Shown: piece after piece, positions 1 through 7,854 of the stretch | Position numbering within the stretch: position 1 is the stretch's first letter | Layout of the letters: each line of letters starts with the position of its first letter | NCBI GenBank assembly: GCA_011125455.1 | Contig: VKHO01000007.1 | Span: forward strand, 1-42,204 | Reading direction: 5' to 3' | Origin: Chlamydiales bacterium STE3 | GTDB lineage: Bacteria > Chlamydiota > Chlamydiia > Chlamydiales > Parachlamydiaceae | Length of the DNA: 42,204 nt | Program-made: the position numbers and the translations under genes | Notes under the pieces: model-generated | Databases searched by the model: none | Seen by the model: only the letters and a program-made list of their open reading frames with translations | Told to the model about the DNA's origin: nothing

Positions 1-119
1 TAATAGATTCACCTTCTCTTTAGCAAGCAGATCCTATCCGCAGCGTTTCTTTCACTTTTGCGCATAAATCTCGTCCACAGGATGATTTATGCAACAAGGC
101 CGAATATCAAAGTAATGAT

Positions 120-410
120 TTGAAATTTAAATGCTTAAATGAATATCAAATCGACTTTGATATTGTTAAAAGCCCAAGAGCAAGAAGATGGGTTAGAGTA
201 ATAGAGGGGCAGTCGATAGATTTATCAAAGATAATAGATAATGGCTTCAAAGCACTGCCTAAAAGATGGATTGTCGAGAGAACTTTCGCTTGGATTAATC
301 GTTATAGAAGACTTTCAAAAGAATATGAATATTTGCCAGCTACAAGCGAAAGCTGGACTTATCTTTCTATGATTCGTCTAATGTTAAAACGCATAGCTGC
401 TACATTTTAG
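120..410 (+). pseudogene. IS5-family transposase, C-terminal fragment
   Basis: About 96 residues remain, with the strongly conserved transposase C-terminus RWIVERTFAWINRYRRLSK followed by a helix ending KRIA. This motif carries the catalytic Glu region of IS5-family (IS427-like) DDE transposases, which are normally 250-270 residues in total. The first 119 bases of the window give no recognisable N-terminal half in any frame, so the copy is truncated or continues in broken form beyond the window edge. The TTG at 120 is only the first possible start of the open frame, not a convincing initiation site. It is probably inactive. The family call is firm; the subgroup is from memory. Confidence 0.75.
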
Positions 411-429
411 GTTTTAAGACACCCTCTAA
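410..429 (+). repeat. putative right terminal inverted repeat of the IS5-type element
   Basis: Immediately after the transposase stop codon the sequence GGTTTTAAGACACCCTCTAA resembles the ends I recall for IS427-like elements (GGxxTTxAGACACCxxCT type). The matching left end is outside the window or deleted, so this is inferred from position and resemblance only. Confidence 0.4.
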
Positions 430-501
430 TAAAGATTTTACTGAGAAAAGAAAAGCATGGGTTTAGTCTGCTTGGTGACCAAACCTTTTGAGAGAAAATC
501 C

Positions 502-1415
502 ATGCATCACAGACGTGATTGGGGCAAGTATAACAGAGAGCTTGTAAATCGAGGCAAGATCAATTTCTGAGGCAGTCGACAAGTCCTTAAAACTTGGAAA
601 GCTAAAAAACAAAAAAAATGGACGTCCTTTCATATATGGAGAGGACTTCATTAAAGCGATGTGCTTTATCCGTTTCAAGCTCCGCTTAAGCCTGCGAGAG
701 ACAGAAGGCTTTTTCCTCTCTCTATTAATGATGCTGACCACTGTTTGCAAAGTTTCTTGCTATACACAAATTTGTCGTCGTATGAAAACCCTTTCCCCGC
801 TCTCTGAACTTCTTCAGAGAAAGGATGTAACGGATATTGTTCTTGATACTACAGGACTTAAAGTTTATGGAGCAGGAGAATGGAGAGCTAAAAAGTATAA
901 AAGTAAGAGGAGATGGAAAAAACTTCATCTGAATGGACCTTGAAACTGGCAAGCTAATGCTTGCAGAAATTACAAATGAATATGTCCATGATACACAGTA
1001 TCTTGAAAAGGTACTTCAAAGAGCAAATCGACGAAAAGGAAAGGTACTGTTTGATGGAATTGCAGATAGCAAACAATGTTATCAAATGGCTCAAAAATAT
1101 AATAAACGATTGCTAACTCCTCCAAAAACTGGAGCTGTTTTGAGGAAAGAAAGTGGTTATGAAAAGAGGAATGAAGCAATCCAAATCATTCGTCGTCTAG
1201 GCGGAGATAAGCAAGCTAAATCTATATGGTCCAAGCTTATAGGATACAACAGAAGAGTGGTAGTGGAGAGTATGGTCTCACGCTGAAAGCAGTTATTTGG
1301 AGGTAGTTTAAGAAGTCATTGTGAGAGAAGGAAAAAGGTAGAAGTGCAACTAAAAGCTGGAATGATTAACAGCTTGATAAGATTGCCTGATTCGTTCACT
1401 TATGCTGTCGCATAA
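502..1415 (+). pseudogene. IS5-family transposase broken by two frameshifts and a stop
   Basis: A second transposase, different from the first, can be rebuilt across two frames. It runs from MHHRRDWGKYN at 502, through the block with the first catalytic Asp (VLDTTGLKVYG, about 838-870), a second Asp region (LFDGIADSK, about 1057-1083), and the Glu region (RVVVESM, about 1255-1275), to RLPDS near 1392. Three lesions are visible: a frameshift near 565 (the first frame hits TGA while the second continues with EAVDKSLKLG), a 2-nt loss near 930-935 (LHL then MDLETGKL), and a TGA at 1284-1286 where the family has Trp (SR-W-KQLFGG). It is a dead copy. The closest type is probably the IS903/IS1031-like branch of IS5, by motif memory. 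Confidence 0.8.
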
Positions 1416-1424
1416 GTGAACGAA
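1391..1424. repeat. perfect inverted repeat, 14-bp arms, 6-nt loop
   Basis: Arm TTCGTTCACTTATG (1391-1404), loop CTGTCG, arm CATAAGTGAACGAA (1411-1424), with no mismatch. It overlaps the decayed transposase 3' end and contains its TAA stop at 1413. No T-run follows on either strand, so a simple intrinsic terminator is unlikely. It may be a terminal or regulatory hairpin of the insertion element or an independently inserted palindromic repeat. A second small hairpin (GGATTGT-GCA-ACAATCC, about 1470-1486) lies just downstream. Confidence 0.75.
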
Positions 1425-1528
1425 CAGTCGGGGCTCGCCAAAGCTAACGCAATGGCTCGCCTCTATCTAAGGATTGTGCAACAATCCCGCCCAAGGCTAA
1501 TCTTTTATTTAATTACTTAGGCACCGAT

Positions 1529-1993
1529 TTATTTGAGACTCCAGCCGCTAAAACCTGATTCTGAAAAGCTCGTCATGCTTTCATGCTCGAGTTTTAATTT
1601 AAAAGTGACTATATCATTATCTCTGTCATCTTCCAAAGTCAGAGAAAATTCTTGGTAAATTTCATCTTCTGGATCAGGTTCTTCTAATGCTATATCTTCA
1701 AGTTCTTTAACTTTAAAAGTATAATCAGCATCGATCGTTGCCGAATCATTAATTTTGGCTAGAGCCTTCTTCATATCACCAACGGTCTCAATTTGAATTG
1801 GCGAAGAATTTTGTTTTGGCTTTAGTTTGGATTCCAATATAGCTGAAGCTGTATTCCAATCTTTGAAGCCGAATATTTGCGAAATCAGCTCAAGACTGTG
1901 GCTGTGCGAAATATCCGCTCCACATTTTTCTTTTAGGAACGTACGGATTAGGGTTGCCTTTTCTTTAAGGCGTTCTTTTGTATGAATAGACAC
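1529..1993 (-). CDS. glyoxalase-related-domain orphan protein
   Basis: The protein has 154 residues. Residues about 5-55 match the short helical domain annotated as glyoxalase-related (Pfam Glyoxalase_8): ERLKEKATLIRTFL, then SHSHSLELISQIFGFKDWNTASA, where the SHSxxLELxAxxxGFxDWNT pattern is diagnostic. The rest is acidic (many E/D, about residues 65-154) and unrecognised. The domain name does not imply glyoxalase activity; such proteins often occur on plasmids and accessory islands. The start is GTG at 1991-1993 with an AAAAAGG stretch 8-10 nt upstream on the coding strand. It sits alone, divergent from ssrA-side genes and convergent with the dead transposase, in what looks like an accessory region. 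Function unknown. Confidence 0.7.
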   Translation of the reverse strand: MSIHTKERLKEKATLIRTFLKEKCGADISHSHSLELISQIFGFKDWNTASAILESKLKPKQNSSPIQIETVGDMKKALAKINDSATIDADYTFKVKELEDIALEEPDPEDEIYQEFSLTLEDDRDNDIVTFKLKLEHESMTSFSESGFSGWSLK

Positions 1994-2215
1994 GGTTTCA
2001 ACCTTTTTATTTTTGGACTTTATTTCTTTGCTCGCGTTAAGAAGTCGTCCTAAAAAAGTTGTTTTGACTTTAAGACATTAGAAATTTTCACCTAGGCCAA
2101 TGGCTGCGAGCGGCTGGATATTTCTCAAAACCGCTTTTAGGATATTACTTTGTTGGTTTTGTAGCAACATCAAATCAACAGCCCTTTAGTTGTTGGGTAA
2201 AGTTCCTTTCCAATA

Positions 2216-2380
2216 TTAACCCAAATGGGAAACACGCCAATCGACATCTATAGAGTATTTCCCGTTTTGATTTTTCTTTTTTCCCGAGGTGGGAGAAAAT
2301 TCATCTTCGGAATCCTGAGCTAATTCATCCAAATATGAGAATTCGATTCGTTTCGAATTCTCATAAATCAACACTAGCAT
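2216..2380 (-). CDS. small hypothetical protein, 54 aa
   Basis: A short open frame starts at ATG 2378-2380 (MLVLIYENSKRIEF...) and ends at TAA 2216-2218 (...VDWRVSHLG). It is rich in charged residues with a Lys/Asn run near the middle. It starts a few bases after the stop of the broken NTF2-like gene on the same strand, as if it had been translationally coupled. I do not recognise it. It may be a real small protein or a decayed remnant of a longer gene. Confidence 0.3.
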   Translation of the reverse strand: MLVLIYENSKRIEFSYLDELAQDSEDEFSPTSGKKKNQNGKYSIDVDWRVSHLG

Positions 2381-2386
2381 ATGCCC

Positions 2387-2770
2387 TCATAGCTGAAGAG
2401 CTTTTTTAGTTTCTGCCAAATCGTATATCGTTCTTAATTCAACCAAATGACCATTAGCAATTTTTCCTAAGACAGCCTCGAAAACACTATTTTTGCTTTT
2501 GGTATGATATTGCAAAATGATAGCAAAATGCTCATTGCCCAATCCTTTAAATTTTATTATAAGATCAAAACTAAGAATCTTTGAAAGAGAAGTTTTTTGA
2601 TAAATTGAGGTCTTTTGAAATTTATCTATGAACTCTTGTCGACTACTACTGCGCCAAAATGGAGAAATGAATTGAAAGTCTTTCCCTAAGATATGTGCAT
2701 TTAAATGACCTTGAACAAGCCATGCTTCCGTTAGATTAGTAATTTCTTACATCGCAAAATTTTTAGACAT
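2387..2770 (-). pseudogene. NTF2/SnoaL-like protein with early in-frame stop
   Basis: Reading from ATG 2768-2770 gives MSKNFAM, then TAA (2747-2749), then an uninterrupted 119-codon frame to TGA 2387-2389. The long part looks like a cone-shaped NTF2/SnoaL fold: TEAWLVQGHLNAHIL, then ISPFWR, then IIKFKGLGNEHFAIILQ, then a C-terminal strand with NGHLVELRTIYDL. No alternative ATG, GTG or TTG occurs soon after the stop in the same frame, so translation of the whole domain would need readthrough or a start I cannot see. Most likely a recently inactivated gene. The fold assignment is by pattern and is tentative. Confidence 0.5.
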
Positions 2771-2944
2771 TTGCTCAACTCATTTTTTTCAGAATTCTCT
2801 CAAAAAGTAAGTCCGAGAAGGTAGCAGGAAAGTGCGGAAAACTAAATAGTTTTTACTGCAGTTTTATCCAGTCTAGTGCGTAAATATTGGGTAATCGAGT
2901 TTTGCACAATCAATTTTCGGATGAGAGTTTTGAGTTGTATGTCT

Positions 2945-2982
2945 CTAAAAACAAAGGGCTTCAGTCGTAAAACTGAAGCCCT
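2945..2982 (-). terminator. intrinsic terminator of ssrA
   Basis: On the minus strand an 11-bp perfect stem (arms 2972-2982 and 2955-2965, AGGGCTTCAGT / ACTGAAGCCCT, 6-nt loop) is followed by TTTGTTTTT. It lies 10 nt past the encoded 3' end of the tmRNA, exactly where its transcription should stop. Confidence 0.9.
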
Positions 2983-2991
2983 AAAATTGAA

Positions 2992-3357
2992 TGGAGGTGG
3001 AGAGAATTGAACTCTCGTCCTTAGCAAACTCCATATTAACCACTACATGCTTAGCGCTCTGAACAGCAACTAACCTTAATGCAGAACGCGGTCATTCAAG
3101 GCTAGTTCGCTTCAATTGATCTCGGAGTACTCAACTCTGAAGCTGAAGGTAAGTACTCCATACCAAGTTAATAACGATAGATTCTAAAGTCCTCGGTCCA
3201 ACTTTAGGCTATCGAGCAAGTTAGTCTGTTAGGACTAAGCTGCTATTGCGAGTTTTGGTTCGGCAATTATATGTTTTATCGGATGATTAAGGAGGCCAAC
3301 CGACATCCTCCGCATGCAATCAATACTTCATTTCCAAGTCGAAACCGTGACACCCCC
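2992..3357 (-). ncRNA. ssrA: transfer-messenger RNA (tmRNA)
   Basis: tmRNA rescues stalled ribosomes by acting first as an alanyl-tRNA and then as an mRNA, in complex with SmpB (encoded at 38,304-38,765). The 5' end GGGGGTG (3357-3351) pairs with CACCTCC (2999-2993), giving a 7-bp acceptor stem with one G-U; discriminator A is at 2992, and CCA is not encoded. The T arm GAGAG-TTCAATT-CTCTC (3000-3016) is intact. The open frame from GCC at 3262-3264 encodes AEPKLAIAA followed by TAG. The length of 366 nt is usual for a one-piece tmRNA. A terminator follows. A loose promoter (TTTGCT, 17 nt, TTATTA) may precede it at about 3364-3393. The two tRNA-like ends and the tag ending in AA make the identification firm. 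Confidence 0.95.
3235..3264 (-). other. tmRNA proteolysis-tag reading frame
   Basis: From the presumed resume codon GCC (3262-3264) the frame reads A-E-P-K-L-A-I-A-A and stops at TAG (3235-3237), with a second stop TAA two codons later. The Ala-Ala end is the usual protease-recognition signal. The tag is short (9 residues encoded, plus the Ala carried on the tRNA part). AEPK is also the start I remember for the much longer Chlamydia tags. The exact resume codon is inferred. Confidence 0.7.
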
Positions 3358-3704
3358 GATTTAATAATAACAGGAAGGCTTAATTCAAGCAAATCACTCT
3401 TTCCAATATAAGTTGATCAATAGGAAAAAATTTAGGAAGCCTCTCCAAAGAAGCTGTGAATAGTACATTAAAAATTTCGTCATAAGGTTTGAGTGTTTAA
3501 GAGTATAGGAGCTTCTCTCTTATTTTTTAAGTATTTACGGGAGGATGATGTAACCGTTCCACTCAAAAGAGTTTAGCTCTTTAAATGAGGAGCGATTGCC
3601 AAACATCCTGGCAAAAATCTTTTTGGTCGGGTAGAATGTCTCTTTTCCAAGCTTAAGAGAATAGTCGCTTAGGCTTTATTTTCACCTTTAACCAAGATAA
3701 TCGT
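3358..3704 (+). other. ileS 5' region with possible leader hairpins
   Basis: This 347-base gap has no convincing gene. It should hold the ssrA promoter (minus strand, left part) and the ileS promoter and leader. In the leader, TTGCCA (3596-3601) and TGGCAA (3609-3614) form a stem followed by a CTTTTT run (about 3619-3624), resembling an intrinsic terminator. AGGATG (3542-3547) could instead pair with CATCCT (3604-3609), which overlaps the stem. A further stem AAAGAG/CTCTTT lies near 3575-3592. An attenuation role is only a suggestion; no T-box consensus is present. Confidence 0.35.
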
Positions 3705-6700
3705 ATGTTTGATGAGCTTGTAGATGAAACTTTTGACCAAAGAGAACAAAAAATCTTAGAGTTTTGGGCGCAAAAGCATATTTTTGAACGATCCATAGAG
3801 AAAGAAAATAGCCAACCCTTTTCTTTTTATGATGGCCCTCCGTTCGCTACAGGTTTACCTCATTACGGGCATTTACTAGCCGGCACAATCAAAGATGTCG
3901 TGCCGCGTTATAAAACCATGAAGGGCTTCCGTGTGCAGCGTCGTTTTGGTTGGGACTGTCATGGACTGCCGATTGAACAAGAGATTGAAAAGGCCCAAAA
4001 CCTATCCGGAGCTCTTTCTATTCAAGAATTTGGTATTGCACGCTTTAACGAAGAATGTCGCAAGATCGTTTTAAGATACACTAAAGAGTGGGAAACGATT
4101 GTGAAGCGGATGGGGCGATGGGTAGACTTTTCCAACACATACCGTACGATGGATCTATCTTTTATGGAAACTGTTTGGTGGGTTTTTAAACAGCTTCATG
4201 ATAAAGGCCTGGTCTATGAAGGCTATAAAGTGATGCCTTTTTCGGCAAAATTAGGAACCCCTCTTTCCAATTTCGAAGCCGGTGAAAATTACAAGGAAGT
4301 GGATGATCCTGCCATTACAGTAGCGTTTTCCCTTCAGGATGAGCCAGAAGTATCGCTTCTCGCCTGGACAACGACTCCTTGGACTCTTGTTTCTAACTTA
4401 GCTTTAATGGTGGGGCCGGACATTCAATATGTAAAAATTCGCGAGGAAAAAACCGGACGCCTCTACATTCTCGCTGCCAGCCGCCTTTCGAGCTTTTTTA
4501 AAAATGAAGAAGAGTACGCTGTCTTGAATACCTACCTAGGAGAAGAGCTTGTAGGTAGAACCTACCGTCCTCTTTTTGACTATTTCAAAGAGCGAGCAGA
4601 GAAAGGGGCCTTCAGAGTTATTGCTGATTCTAACGTCTCTTTGGATGAAGGAACAGGAATTGTTCACACAGCTCCAGCTTTTGGAGAGGTGGATTTTTAT
4701 GCTTGCCAAAAAGAGGGCATTGAACTTGTCTGCCCAGTAGACAATAACGGGCTATTTACCTCAGAAGTTCCTGACTACCTTGGTCTTTTTGTTAAAGATG
4801 CTGATAAAGACATTATCAAACGCCTAAAGGCAGAGGGGCGTCTTTATCATCAAGCAACGATTCATCACCGCTATCCTTTCTGTTGGAGATCGGACACCCC
4901 TCTCATTTATAAAGCTGTAAGTACTTGGTTCGTGTCCGTTGAAAAAGTCAAAACGAAAATGTTAGCTGCTAATGAGCAGATTCACTGGACACCTGGGCAT
5001 ATTAAATATGGCCGCTTTGGAAAATGGCTGGAAGGAGCGCGAGATTGGTCAATCGGACGTAATCGTTATTGGGGAACGCCAATTCCACTCTATCGTTCAG
5101 AGGATGGGGAAGTACTGGCGATAGGGAGCATCAGCGAATTGGAAGAGTTAACTGGAGCAAAAGTTCAGGATTTACATCGCCACTTTATCGATGATTTAAC
5201 GTTCACAAAAGATGGCAAGCAATTCAAGCGCATTTCCGAAGTTTTCGATTGCTGGTTTGAGTCCGGTTCTATGCCTTACGCTCAAAATCATTATCCTTTT
5301 GAAAATCAAGCCTACTTTGAAGAAAATTTTCCTGCTGATTTTATTGCTGAAGGACTAGATCAAACGCGAGGCTGGTTTTACACGTTAACTGTTTTGGCTG
5401 CTAGTTTATTTGATAAGCCAGCCTTTAAAAATGTGATTGTTAACGGTATTATTTTAGCTGAAGACGGCACGAAAATGTCTAAAAGGCTAAAAAATTATCC
5501 TGACCCTATGGAAGTTGTGCATAAATATGGTGCTGATGCCGTTAGGCTATACATGATGCACAGTCCAGCTGTAAAGGGGGATGACTTATGCTTTTCAGAA
5601 GGTGGTGTGGAGCTAGTTTTACGGCAGATACTGCTTCCTATGTGGAATGCTTATAGTTTCTTTTTGACTTATGCAAACGTATATGCTTGGTGTCCTGAAA
5701 TGCGAACGAAAGAAAAGGATGCTTTGATCGATCATTGGTTAGTTTCTATTAGCCAAAAGCTTGTGCATGAGGTAGAAAATGGCATGGACAATTATGATCT
5801 TAGCTTAGCAGTAGAGCCATTTGTGGGCTTTGTAGACCAATTGACGAATTGGTACATTAGAAGGAGTCGTCGCCGATTTTGGTCTGATGAGGATTCTGCA
5901 GATCGTCGACAAGCTTTTACAACGTTATATGAAGTTTTACTCAACCTTGTAAAAATTGCAGCACCTTTCGTCCCTTTTATAAGCGAGGCGATCTACCGCA
6001 ATTTAAGGACAGCTGAAATGCCAGAATCTGTGCATTTAGCAGATTTCCCTATCTACCATCAAGAATTGCGCAATGAACAGTTAGAGCAGGGAATGGCTGC
6101 AATACAGCGTGTCGTGAGCCTGGGACATGGCTTGCGTAAAGAAAACAAGCTAAAAGTAAGACAGCCTCTTGCGCTTGCTGAGATTGCATGTAAATCGGCT
6201 AACGAGTTAGAGTTTTTACAAAGCCAGCAGCATTTAATAGCAGAAGAACTAAATGTGAAAAAGGTTCTCTTTCATCATGATGATTCACAATTTGTATTGT
6301 TAAGGGCGAAACCAAATTTTAGAGTGCTTGGTAAAAAAATTGGGAAGCTAATGCAGCAAGCGAATTTTGCGATTTCCCAGTTTTCTCACGATCAGCTAGA
6401 ATCTTTCCTTGAAGGACAAAGCCTTTCTATCGATTTAGAAGGGCAACAGATTGTTTTAGGAGCGGAAGATGTCCAAGTTGAACGTATTGTTAGAGAAGGA
6501 CTGATTGCAGCAACAGAAAATGAGATCACAATTGCTTTAGAGACGACATTAAATGAAGAGTTGTTAATGGAAGGATTGGCAAGAGAAATCGTTAATAAGG
6601 TCAACACAATGCGTAGAGAAGCCAAATTGGAAGTAAGTGATCGCATCCATTTGCAAATAGAAGCTTCGGAGCGTGTAAAAAGAGCCTTCGATGGGCATAG

Positions 6701-6830
6701 GGAATATATTGTAAACGAAGTGCTTGCAAGTAGGGTTGACTTTGAGAAATGCGAGGGCACGGAGTGGGATTTAAATGGAGAACTTGCTAAGATAACTATT
6801 TCAAAAAAACTCAGTTATCCCAATAGTTAA
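3705..6830 (+). CDS. ileS: isoleucyl-tRNA synthetase
   Basis: Charges tRNA-Ile with isoleucine in the cytoplasm (class Ia synthetase). The 1041 residues show the HIGH-type ATP motif in PPFATGLPHYGHLLAG (about 45-60), the editing (CP1) domain motifs AWTTTPWTL and DEGTGIVHTAPAFGE, WFVSV and DWSIGRNRYWGTPIP, and the KMSKR loop at 590-594. A C-terminal anticodon-binding region follows (about 690-1041). Length and motif wording fit the eukaryote-like type 2 IleRS found in Chlamydia (about 1035-1045 residues) rather than the E. coli type with its C-terminal zinc motif; type 2 enzymes are known for intrinsic mupirocin resistance. ATG 3705 directly precedes the family N-terminus. In Chlamydia I recall ileS being adjacent to lepB; here about 5 kb of other genes separate them. 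Confidence 0.97.
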   Translation: MFDELVDETFDQREQKILEFWAQKHIFERSIEKENSQPFSFYDGPPFATGLPHYGHLLAGTIKDVVPRYKTMKGFRVQRRFGWDCHGLPIEQEIEKAQNLSGALSIQEFGIARFNEECRKIVLRYTKEWETIVKRMGRWVDFSNTYRTMDLSFMETVWWVFKQLHDKGLVYEGYKVMPFSAKLGTPLSNFEAGENYKEVDDPAITVAFSLQDEPEVSLLAWTTTPWTLVSNLALMVGPDIQYVKIREEKTGRLYILAASRLSSFFKNEEEYAVLNTYLGEELVGRTYRPLFDYFKERAEKGAFRVIADSNVSLDEGTGIVHTAPAFGEVDFYACQKEGIELVCPVDNNGLFTSEVPDYLGLFVKDADKDIIKRLKAEGRLYHQATIHHRYPFCWRSDTPLIYKAVSTWFVSVEKVKTKMLAANEQIHWTPGHIKYGRFGKWLEGARDWSIGRNRYWGTPIPLYRSEDGEVLAIGSISELEELTGAKVQDLHRHFIDDLTFTKDGKQFKRISEVFDCWFESGSMPYAQNHYPFENQAYFEENFPADFIAEGLDQTRGWFYTLTVLAASLFDKPAFKNVIVNGIILAEDGTKMSKRLKNYPDPMEVVHKYGADAVRLYMMHSPAVKGDDLCFSEGGVELVLRQILLPMWNAYSFFLTYANVYAWCPEMRTKEKDALIDHWLVSISQKLVHEVENGMDNYDLSLAVEPFVGFVDQLTNWYIRRSRRRFWSDEDSADRRQAFTTLYEVLLNLVKIAAPFVPFISEAIYRNLRTAEMPESVHLADFPIYHQELRNEQLEQGMAAIQRVVSLGHGLRKENKLKVRQPLALAEIACKSANELEFLQSQQHLIAEELNVKKVLFHHDDSQFVLLRAKPNFRVLGKKIGKLMQQANFAISQFSHDQLESFLEGQSLSIDLEGQQIVLGAEDVQVERIVREGLIAATENEITIALETTLNEELLMEGLAREIVNKVNTMRREAKLEVSDRIHLQIEASERVKRAFDGHREYIVNEVLASRVDFEKCEGTEWDLNGELAKITISKKLSYPNS

Positions 6831-6834
6831 ATGT

Positions 6835-6859
6835 ACTTGCCTGGCAAGTTTGAGTTTTT
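6835..6859 (+). terminator. likely intrinsic terminator of ileS
   Basis: ACTTGC (6835-6840), a 3-nt loop and GCAAGT (6844-6849) are followed by TTGAGTTTTT. It starts 5 nt after the ileS stop. The stem is short (6 bp, GC-moderate), so confidence is moderate. Confidence 0.5.
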
Positions 6860-6973
6860 GGATTGAAAAAAATTTAGAATAACAGTAATTTTGCTAACTT
6901 ATCTAGGGCGAATAATAGCCAATTAGCAATTTCTTGTTGTTGAACCGTTAAATATTAAACGATGAAGAGGGGT

Positions 6974-7216
6974 ATGGAAACAATTTCTGCTGATAAAGTG
7001 GGAGATCAGATTACAGATGTAATCAGCCGCGCAACAAAAGATTTAAAACAGTTTCGTATAACTTCTTCAGAAGGTGCTGTTGTTCTTTTGCCAGAGGAAA
7101 TGTATGATCGCTTAGTAGTTACGCTTGAATTGCTTTCGACACCGGGTTTACTCGAGATGATGGAATCTAAGAATCCTGACTCACCTACACTAAATGTTCC
7201 TGCTACAATGTCATAG
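6974..7216 (+). CDS. Phd/YefM-family antitoxin without visible toxin
   Basis: The 80-residue product starts METISADKVGDQITDVISRATKDL and continues with FRITSSEGAVVLLPEEMYDRL and TLELLSTPGLLE, the N-terminal DNA-binding fold of Phd/YefM type II antitoxins. Those proteins repress their own operon and neutralise a cognate RelE/YoeB- or Doc-type toxin. I choose ATG 6974 because GAGGGG lies just upstream (6967-6972) and the family begins with M-x-x-I-S-A; an in-frame ATG at 6962 would add four residues. No toxin gene follows: a strong terminator starts 8 nt after the stop and the next 590 bases are non-coding. It is therefore an orphan antitoxin, or a regulator recruited from one. Confidence 0.75.
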   Translation: METISADKVGDQITDVISRATKDLKQFRITSSEGAVVLLPEEMYDRLVVTLELLSTPGLLEMMESKNPDSPTLNVPATMS

Positions 7217-7223
7217 ATTTAAG

Positions 7224-7263
7224 GTCCTTTCTAAACAGCTTTAGAAAGGACAAATTTTTTTTC
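7224..7263 (+). terminator. strong intrinsic terminator of the antitoxin gene
   Basis: A perfect 12-bp stem GTCCTTTCTAAA (7224-7235) / TTTAGAAAGGAC (7240-7251) with a 4-nt loop is followed by AAATTTTTTTTC. It closes the antitoxin transcript as monocistronic. Confidence 0.9.
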
Positions 7264-7854
7264 TTCTTCAGCTTGCATCCATTTTAACTCTGTAAAATTC
7301 GCCCCTTTCTCAAAAATTTTTATCTGAATAAGGCTTTTAATTTATTCCCTAATAGGCAGAATCATTGCATTTAGGAAACTTAATTTTTTCCTTCTCTTTA
7401 TAAATTAGCATGAAAGAAAACTGTAGGGGAGTAAAAGGGGGCAGTCAGTCATTGTTTAATGGGATGTTGGTGTAGCTTTAAGATGTTGTTTTTAAGCGCT
7501 ATTCAAAACTTAAATCCTTTTCTGAGCTAAAGGAAACAAAAGTAAACCCCTTCTGCAACCATTTTAATCATGTTAAGAGCTTGAAGTTTTTCAAGCATGG
7601 GAAGAGTGCAAAGTTCTTCTACTAAGTTAAGTATACTCCTTCTAATTTATCTAAATTCTAGCACACCTCGGAAGCTAGGATGGATTTTCATAGAAAGTAC
7701 AGTTAAGATGATTGGAACTTTGCACTTTTAATCAAACAAGCGATCAAATAATAAGTGACAACCAGAAAAAAAGCTACCTTGGCAAATCCATTGGTGCTAA
7801 AAAGGCCTACCATTCCTGCCATGGTTAGGTGCGTCACTTAAAACCTTTAACATA
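7264..7854. other. non-coding stretch with an inverted-repeat pair
   Basis: No supported gene in 590 bases. A short hairpin GCTTGAA-GTTT-TTCAAGC lies near 7580-7597, and a 12-bp inverted-repeat pair follows (see 7605-7726). The rest shows nothing I can interpret. Confidence 0.5.
7605..7726. repeat. 122-bp segment bounded by 12-bp inverted repeats
   Basis: AGTGCAAAGTTC at 7605-7616 is the exact reverse complement of GAACTTTGCACT at 7715-7726. The 98 bases between carry no open frame of note. The layout resembles a miniature inverted-repeat element or the residue of an internally deleted insertion sequence. I see no clear target-site duplication. Confidence 0.45.

Noticed and set aside
502-1415. 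TGA read as Trp in the broken transposase
   Set aside because: Only the 1284-1286 TGA clearly replaces Trp; the TGA near 565 goes with a frameshift, and several housekeeping genes here end in TGA, so the code is standard.
2842-3027. 61-residue open frame on the minus strand
   Set aside because: It runs through the tmRNA 3' end and its terminator; the RNA explains the sequence and the protein looks random.
3358-3704. T-box riboswitch before ileS
   Set aside because: No T-box consensus (AGGGTGGNACCGCG-like) or Stem I features; hairpins are reported as a possible attenuator only.
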